A DNA stretch of 52,719 nt from an uncultured Alphaproteobacteria bacterium (GTDB taxonomy: Bacteria; Pseudomonadota; Alphaproteobacteria; HIMB59), in NCBI GenBank assembly GCA_902521465.1, contig CABYRL010000008.1:1-52719 (forward strand), given 5' to 3'. Shown here in pieces: positions 48,289 through 52,719 of the stretch. The notes below the pieces were generated by a model. It worked only from the letters and a program-made list of their open reading frames with translations, did not search any database and was not told the origin of the DNA. The translations under genes and the position numbers were made by a program. Position 1 is the first letter of the stretch, and the number at the start of each line of letters is the position of its first letter.

Positions 48289-48991
48289 AGATAAGAAATT
48301 ATTAGTAACTGGTGGTACTGGTTCAATCGGAAATTCTATATGCAATTATTTTAAAAATAATTCTTGTAAAGATATTTATTCAACTACTACAGATATTAAT
48401 AAAGTAAAACCCGATCAAGATTTTATTAAATTTATAGAACTTAATCTAAATGATATTAAAAATTTTAAATTAGATGAAAGTCTTGACTTTGATGTTGACT
48501 ACCTTGTTTTGAATGCAGGACTAAATAGAGATAACATTTTTTTAAGAATGTCTTCGGACGAATGGAATGATGTTATCAATGTTAATTTGAGTTCTTCTTT
48601 TCATTTGTTAAAACATTTTATCAAAAAAATGGTAAAGAAAAAATTTGGTAGAATTGTATTTATTTCATCTGTTGTTGCTCATACTGGAAATCCAGGTCAG
48701 GTTAATTATACTGCCTCTAAGGCAGCTATTTCAGGAATGGTTAAATCACTTGCTTTAGAATTATCAACAAGAAATATAACTGTGAATAGTGTAGCTCCTG
48801 GTTTTATACAATCCAACATGACCGATAAACTAAATGACATACAAAAAAAAACTATTTTGGATAAGATTCCGATGAAAAAACTTGGCGATTCTAGTGACAT
48901 AGCAAAAGCAGTTGGTTTTTTATGCTCAGAAAACGCTAACTATATTACTGGTCAAACATTACATGTAAATGGGGGTTTGGCATTAATTTAA
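48281..48991 (+). CDS. fabG: 3-oxoacyl-[ACP] reductase
   Basis: An NADPH-dependent short-chain dehydrogenase that reduces beta-ketoacyl-ACP. The dinucleotide motif is TGGTGSIGNSI (about residues 10-20), then LVLNAGLNRDN, the catalytic Ser in IVFISSVVAHTGNPGQ, and YTASK with the catalytic Tyr and Lys. The C-terminus GQTLHVNGGLAL is typical for FabG. At 236 aa it is slightly shorter than average. It overlaps fabD by 8 bases and precedes acpP. Confidence 0.94.
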   Translation: MFKDKKLLVTGGTGSIGNSICNYFKNNSCKDIYSTTTDINKVKPDQDFIKFIELNLNDIKNFKLDESLDFDVDYLVLNAGLNRDNIFLRMSSDEWNDVINVNLSSSFHLLKHFIKKMVKKKFGRIVFISSVVAHTGNPGQVNYTASKAAISGMVKSLALELSTRNITVNSVAPGFIQSNMTDKLNDIQKKTILDKIPMKKLGDSSDIAKAVGFLCSENANYITGQTLHVNGGLALI

Positions 48992-49045
48992 TAAAATATT
49001 TGAATATTAACCATAATGTGGTACGAACTTTTAGAATTATTACTT

Positions 49046-49051
49046 AAGAGG
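49046..49051 (+). promoter_or_regulatory. Shine-Dalgarno sequence of acpP
   Basis: AAGAGG lies seven bases before the acpP ATG at 49059 and is complementary to the 16S 3' end (CCTCCTTT) of this genome. It is notable because most genes in the window show no such site; a strong site fits the high expression expected for ACP. Confidence 0.6.
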
Positions 49052-49058
49052 TTTAAAT

Positions 49059-49295
49059 ATGAGCGACATTGAAGATAGAGTAAAAAAAATTGTAGTTGAA
49101 CATTTGGGTGTTGAGGAGTCTAAAATACAAAGTGACTCAAAATTTATTGATGATTTAGGTGCAGATAGTTTAGATACAGTTGAGTTGGTTATGGCATTCG
49201 AGGAAGAATTTGGGTGTGAAATACCAGATGACGCTGCGGAAAAAATAGTAACACTTAAGGATGCAGTCACTTACTTAACATCAAATTCAAATTAG
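49059..49295 (+). CDS. acpP: Acyl carrier protein
   Basis: The 78-aa carrier holds fatty acyl intermediates on a phosphopantetheine arm. The attachment Ser is in [21 protein letters not shown] (Ser at about residue 37). The sequence is highly acidic and has the usual four-helix pattern. It sits between fabG and fabF as in most bacteria and is preceded by a good ribosome binding site. The gap upstream (67 bases) is the largest in this cluster and could hold its own promoter. Confidence 0.97.
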   Translation: MSDIEDRVKKIVVEHLGVEESKIQSDSKFIDDLGADSLDTVELVMAFEEEFGCEIPDDAAEKIVTLKDAVTYLTSNSN

Positions 49296-49313
49296 ATTAA
49301 GAAATAGTATCAA

Positions 49314-50546
49314 TTGAGGAGAGTAGTAGTTACCGGTATAGGAACAATAAATCCTTTAGGTAACACAGTTGACTCTAGTTGGAATTCACTAATCAATTCA
49401 AATAGTGGAATAACAAAAATTGAAAAATTTGATGTTAGTAGTTTAACATGTAAAATAGCTGGAGTAGTTAGAGACTCTGATATAAATGAACAAATAGTAA
49501 GTTTAAGAGAACAAAGAAAGATAGATAGGTTTATAACTTTAGGTTTAATTGCTGCCGAGGAAGCAATCAAAGACTCTGGTTTTATTTCTCAAGGTAGTAA
49601 CTCTTTTAGATCTGGGGTTATGGTTGGTTCAGGAATAGGAGGGTTAGATACAATTTATAGAAACTCTTCAATTTTAGATAATCAGGGCGTAAGAAAGATC
49701 TCTCCTTTTTTTATACCATCATCTTTAATTAATTTATTATCTGGTCAAATCTCAATTAGATACAACTTAAAAGGGCCTAATAGTTCTCCAGTCACTGCTT
49801 GTGCTACAGGCACGCATGCTATCGGGGATTCCTTTACATTAATCAAAAATAATAAAGCTGATCTCATGATCTGTGGTGGTGCTGAGGCAGCAGTATGTCC
49901 TTTGGGAATATCTGGTTTTTCTGCTGCAAGAGCTTTATGTGACACATTTAACGATTTTCCTGAAAAAGGTTCGAGACCTTGGGATAAAGATAGATCAGGA
50001 TTTGTTATGGGAGAAGGCGCAGGTGTATTAGTAATTGAGGAGTTGGAACATGCAAAAAAAAGAAATGCTAATATTTATTGTGAGATAAAAGGATATGGAA
50101 TGTCAGGAGACGCTTATCACATAACAAAACCATCTGATGATGGAAATGGAGGATATAGAGCCATGGAAATGGCTTTAATTGAGTCTTCACTTAATCCCGA
50201 GGATATAGGATATGTCAATGCTCACGGAACCTCAACACCAGTTGGAGACATTATAGAGTTAGCTGCTGTTGAGAGATTATTTGGATCAAATAAAAGACTA
50301 TGTATGAGTTCTAATAAATCTGCTATGGGACATCTTTTAGGAGCAGCAGGAGCTGTAGAGGCAATTTTTTCAATAAAGTCAATTCAAGCTAAAACATTGC
50401 CACCTACGTTAAATTTAGATAATCCAGACTCAAATAGTTATATTAACCTAATACCTCATGAGTCAATTTCAATGTCAACGAATAATATAATATCTAACTC
50501 ATTTGGTTTTGGCGGAACTAACGCTAGCATAGTAATTGGTGTTTAA
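49314..50546 (+). CDS. fabF: 3-oxoacyl-[ACP] synthase II
   Basis: This condensing enzyme elongates acyl-ACP with malonyl-ACP. The catalytic Cys is in TACATGTHAIGDS (about residues 160-172), and the two His residues are in NAHGTSTPVGD and SNKSAMGHLLGAAGAVEA. The start is TTG at 49314 (MRRVVVTGIG), needed to include the conserved first strand; no ATG upstream is in frame and no Shine-Dalgarno sequence is seen. The 410-aa length is normal. It follows acpP by 18 bases and overlaps gmk by 11. Confidence 0.96.
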   Translation: MRRVVVTGIGTINPLGNTVDSSWNSLINSNSGITKIEKFDVSSLTCKIAGVVRDSDINEQIVSLREQRKIDRFITLGLIAAEEAIKDSGFISQGSNSFRSGVMVGSGIGGLDTIYRNSSILDNQGVRKISPFFIPSSLINLLSGQISIRYNLKGPNSSPVTACATGTHAIGDSFTLIKNNKADLMICGGAEAAVCPLGISGFSAARALCDTFNDFPEKGSRPWDKDRSGFVMGEGAGVLVIEELEHAKKRNANIYCEIKGYGMSGDAYHITKPSDDGNGGYRAMEMALIESSLNPEDIGYVNAHGTSTPVGDIIELAAVERLFGSNKRLCMSSNKSAMGHLLGAAGAVEAIFSIKSIQAKTLPPTLNLDNPDSNSYINLIPHESISMSTNNIISNSFGFGGTNASIVIGV

Positions 50547-51156
50547 AAGTAAAAATTTTTGTATTGTCTTGTCTTCACCCTCTGGAGCTGGTAAGACATC
50601 AATCTCAAAACAACTTATAAAAAAAGATAAATCAATAGCTTTATCAATATCATGTACCACTAGACCCAAAAGAAGGGGAGAGATAAATAATAAGGATTAT
50701 ATTTTTATCAATGATAATCAATTTAATAAGTATATTAATAAAAACGAGTTTTTAGAGTTTGCAGAAGTTTTTGGTTATAGGTACGGGACTTTAAGAAATA
50801 CTGTAAATCTTTTTTTTAGTAAAAAGAAAGATGTCTTATTTGATATAGATTGGCAAGGTTATCAACAGCTCAGACAAAGTAATTTAGAAGTTGTTGGTAT
50901 ATTTATATTACCTCCTAATAAAAAAGAATTAGTTAAAAGACTAAAAATACGTGCAAGAGATACATCTGAGGAAATGAAAAAAAGAATGAAACTTGTACAA
51001 AATGAAATTTCTCATTTTCCAGAGTATGATTATGTTGTTGTTAATGAAAATCTCAAGATATGTGTAGAAAAAATTATGAAAATAATTGAGTCTGAGAGGT
51101 CAAAAAAATCTAGATTAATAGACCTCACAAAATTTATTAATAAATTTAGAGTTTAA
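50536..51156 (+). CDS. gmk: Guanylate kinase
   Basis: This enzyme phosphorylates GMP to GDP with ATP. The P-loop is LSSPSGAGKTSISKQL (about residues 11-26), followed by STTRPKRRGEINNKDYIF-like GMP-binding residues (CTTRPKRRGE) and the lid region RLKIRARDTSEEMKKRM. The start is TTG at 50536 or GTG at 50539, both inside the fabF end. The 206-aa length is normal. Its 3' end overlaps the convergent rsmA by 11 bases. The mltG and yicC genes often found between fabF and gmk are missing. Confidence 0.94.
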   Translation: MVFKSKNFCIVLSSPSGAGKTSISKQLIKKDKSIALSISCTTRPKRRGEINNKDYIFINDNQFNKYINKNEFLEFAEVFGYRYGTLRNTVNLFFSKKKDVLFDIDWQGYQQLRQSNLEVVGIFILPPNKKELVKRLKIRARDTSEEMKKRMKLVQNEISHFPEYDYVVVNENLKICVEKIMKIIESERSKKSRLIDLTKFINKFRV

Positions 51157-51883
51157 CTTTTCTAAATATATCTATCAAATCACTTAGATCTAATTTTTCT
51201 GCTCTTAAATTTAATTTATCACTGTCATCTAGATTATACTTTTTTAAAACATTTCTCAGTGATTTCCTTTTATGAGAAAAAATATACCTTTTAAATTTTA
51301 TAAAACTTTGAATTTCGCTTTTATTTAATAAACTATTTTTTAATTTTTCGAATTTTAAAATACTTGACTCCACTTTGGGTACAGGTTTAAAACAATTTTT
51401 ACTTACATTAAATTGAAATTTAATTTTAAAAAAACAGTTAGCTAATGAATTTATTGAATTAAGGTTTTTACTTAGTAATCTCTCAGCAAATTCCTTTTGA
51501 AACATTAAAATCATTATCTTAGGATTTTCATTTAAAAGTACTAATTTTTCCAATACTTTTGATGATAAATTGTATGGTAAATTAGATATTACCAAATCAT
51601 ATTTTCTATCTAAATTTAATTTAAGAATATCTTCATTGATGATATTTATAAACTTGTATTTTCTAAAACTATTATTTAAATCAATTATTAAATCTTTGTC
51701 AATTTCAACCAAATCTAAATTTCTTGGTTTTTTTTCTATTATTCTTTCTGTTAATTTTCCATCACCTGGTCCAATTTCTAAAATATTTAAATTAATATTA
51801 TCTATTAGATCACCAATTTTATAAGAAACATTCTTGTCTATGAGAAAATTTTGGCCAAATTTTCTTTTTAACTTAACATGCAT
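51146..51883 (-). CDS. rsmA: 16S rRNA (adenine1518/1519-N6)-dimethyltransferase
   Basis: RsmA (KsgA) dimethylates two adjacent adenines in helix 45 of 16S rRNA during late 30S maturation. The N-terminus has KRKFGQNFLIDKNV, the SAM site is ILEIGPGDGKLTERII (about residues 35-50), and the catalytic motif is VISNLPYNLSSKV (NLPY). The 245-aa length is slightly short; the C-terminal domain is compact. It overlaps pdxA by 16 bases; the pdxA-rsmA pair is common in Proteobacteria. Confidence 0.95.
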   Translation of the reverse strand: MHVKLKRKFGQNFLIDKNVSYKIGDLIDNINLNILEIGPGDGKLTERIIEKKPRNLDLVEIDKDLIIDLNNSFRKYKFINIINEDILKLNLDRKYDLVISNLPYNLSSKVLEKLVLLNENPKIMILMFQKEFAERLLSKNLNSINSLANCFFKIKFQFNVSKNCFKPVPKVESSILKFEKLKNSLLNKSEIQSFIKFKRYIFSHKRKSLRNVLKKYNLDDSDKLNLRAEKLDLSDLIDIFRKVKL

Positions 51884-52719
51884 TGTATGTAAGAAGAATT
51901 ATCTGCTTTATTTTTAAATTTTATATCTTTAGCAGTGCCATGGGCGGGACTGAAGCGACGATAATCTAAGCCAATAGTAAAATTGACTCCTTTTTTATTT
52001 AATATTTTGAATGGGATTAAAGCTTGATCATGGTAAGTTGAAATAAATAAAGTTCCTTTTCTTACATCATTAAAAGCACTATCGGCAGAGATTGGGCCAG
52101 AAATTTCATTAAAGTTGTCACTTAATACTTTAGCTATATGATAATCTTCTTTTCCAATAGTTCTATTCTCACCACAATGTGGGTTATAGCATAAAAATTT
52201 ATAGCTTTTGAAATTTAATTTATATTTATCATACTTTAATATTTTCAATATATTTTTAATATTTTTTTTTAGAAGAATTGGTTTTAGATTTTTATAAACA
52301 TTCTTTAAATTTATGTGAGTAGTCAAAGGCAATACTGAAAAATTTTCTCCATACATTAGCATAGCAGTGTTTCTATTATTTATTTTACCCAAATATTCGG
52401 TCATTCCATTAAAGTGCATTTTTTTTTTAAATATAGATTTATCAATTGGCATGGTTATTAGATCAAATCCTGTAGCAAGACATAATTCATTACATAATTT
52501 TATTTGATATAGTATGTTTTTATATTTTTCTTTAAATTTGCTCTCTATATTAAAAAAGTTTATGGAGTTCTCCTTATAGTTTGTGAACCTAAATGGATCT
52601 AGTATTTCATTGGTGATAATTTTTGATTTTATTTTCCCTAAATAGACATAAAATTCTGATTTGTCACATAAAACTATATACCTTAATTTCTTACTTAAAA
52701 ATTCATGAGACTTAATTAT
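51868..52719 (-). CDS. pdxA: 4-hydroxythreonine-4-phosphate dehydrogenase, N-terminus cut by the window edge
   Basis: PdxA oxidises 4-phosphohydroxy-L-threonine in pyridoxal phosphate synthesis. The frame stays open from 52719 to the stop at 51868 (284 residues), so the ATG at 52452 is an internal Met. Family motifs are ATGFDLITMPIDK, NGMTEYL, NPHCGENRTIG, SADSAFND, TYHDQALIPFK and SPAHGTAKDI. Of the three metal-binding His residues known from E. coli PdxA, the second and third are present (NPH, YHDQ), but the first (GHTE) is Met here. The N-terminal GDPAGIG region lies outside the window. Confidence 0.92.
   Translation of the reverse strand: MIKSHEFLSKKLRYIVLCDKSEFYVYLGKIKSKIITNEILDPFRFTNYKENSINFFNIESKFKEKYKNILYQIKLCNELCLATGFDLITMPIDKSIFKKKMHFNGMTEYLGKINNRNTAMLMYGENFSVLPLTTHINLKNVYKNLKPILLKKNIKNILKILKYDKYKLNFKSYKFLCYNPHCGENRTIGKEDYHIAKVLSDNFNEISGPISADSAFNDVRKGTLFISTYHDQALIPFKILNKKGVNFTIGLDYRRFSPAHGTAKDIKFKNKADNSSYIQCMLS

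Noticed and set aside
51868-52452. pdxA as a short 194-aa gene starting at 52452
   Set aside because: The same frame stays open to the window edge, and the codons upstream encode conserved PdxA sequence (ATGFDLIT before MPIDK), so the gene is cut by the edge and not truncated.

Overview
The window is a piece of chromosome from an AT-rich, very compact Alphaproteobacterium. The support is alphaproteobacterial 16S signatures, the 16S-tRNA-Ile-tRNA-Ala-23S-5S operon, the gene blocks cysS-cimA, purB-purC-purS-purQ-purL-bolA-grxD and rpsF-rpsR-rplI-dnaB, three-subunit FGAM synthase, overlapping genes and near-absence of intergenic DNA. It resembles streamlined marine lineages (SAR11/Pelagibacterales or HIMB59-like), but the exact clade cannot be fixed without a tree. 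I see no phage, transposon, CRISPR array, plasmid gene or other mobile element; nearly everything is core metabolism and information processing.

Layout. 1-7892 (+): the end of an unknown gene, then a tight run of class II DAHP synthase, nicotinate phosphoribosyltransferase, gltX, cysS, cimA and a TrmJ-type RNA methyltransferase. 7894-9091 (+): rpsD and a small exported TPR protein, closed by the only convincing intrinsic terminator. 9090-16206 (-): a nine-gene operon sfsA-map-purB-purC-purS-purQ-purL-bolA-grxD. 16209-22250 (+): cinA N-terminal domain, two CAU tRNAs (elongator and initiator Met), then the full rRNA operon with boxA and RNase III processing stalks. 22271-25783 (-): tRNA-Leu(UAA) with a YdhR-like gene directly behind it, a secreted binding-protein-like protein, nadK, moaA, DUF3553. 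25835-36544: recA and alaS (+), icd (-), psd and pssA (+), RND pump and adaptor (-). 36609-40964: rlmE, DUF2794 (-), thioredoxin-like, membrane protein, bamB-like, der. 40948-47347 (-): SDR-like remnant, purF, cvpA, mlaF, mlaE, dnaB, rplI, rpsR, rpsF. 47380-51156 (+): fabD-fabG-acpP-fabF-gmk. 51146-52719 (-): rsmA and pdxA, the latter running off the window edge.

Functionally the window carries most late purine synthesis steps (purF, L, Q, S, C, B), the core of type II fatty acid synthesis, phosphatidylethanolamine synthesis (pssA-psd), Fe-S trafficking (bolA-grxD), tRNA charging (gltX, cysS, alaS), and ribosome parts and maturation factors (rpsD, S6, S18, L9, RlmE, RsmA, Der).

No clear novel multi-gene system is visible. 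The points most worth a second look are subtle: a compensatory base-pair change in the 16S central pseudoknot (U18-A917), -10-like elements lying so close to start codons that leaderless mRNAs are likely, five convergent gene pairs that overlap at their 3' ends, a PdxA with a metal-binding His replaced by Met, a Der GTPase whose first G domain has lost its NKxD motif, an SDR-like remnant next to purF, and extra hydrophobic segments in the RND pump.
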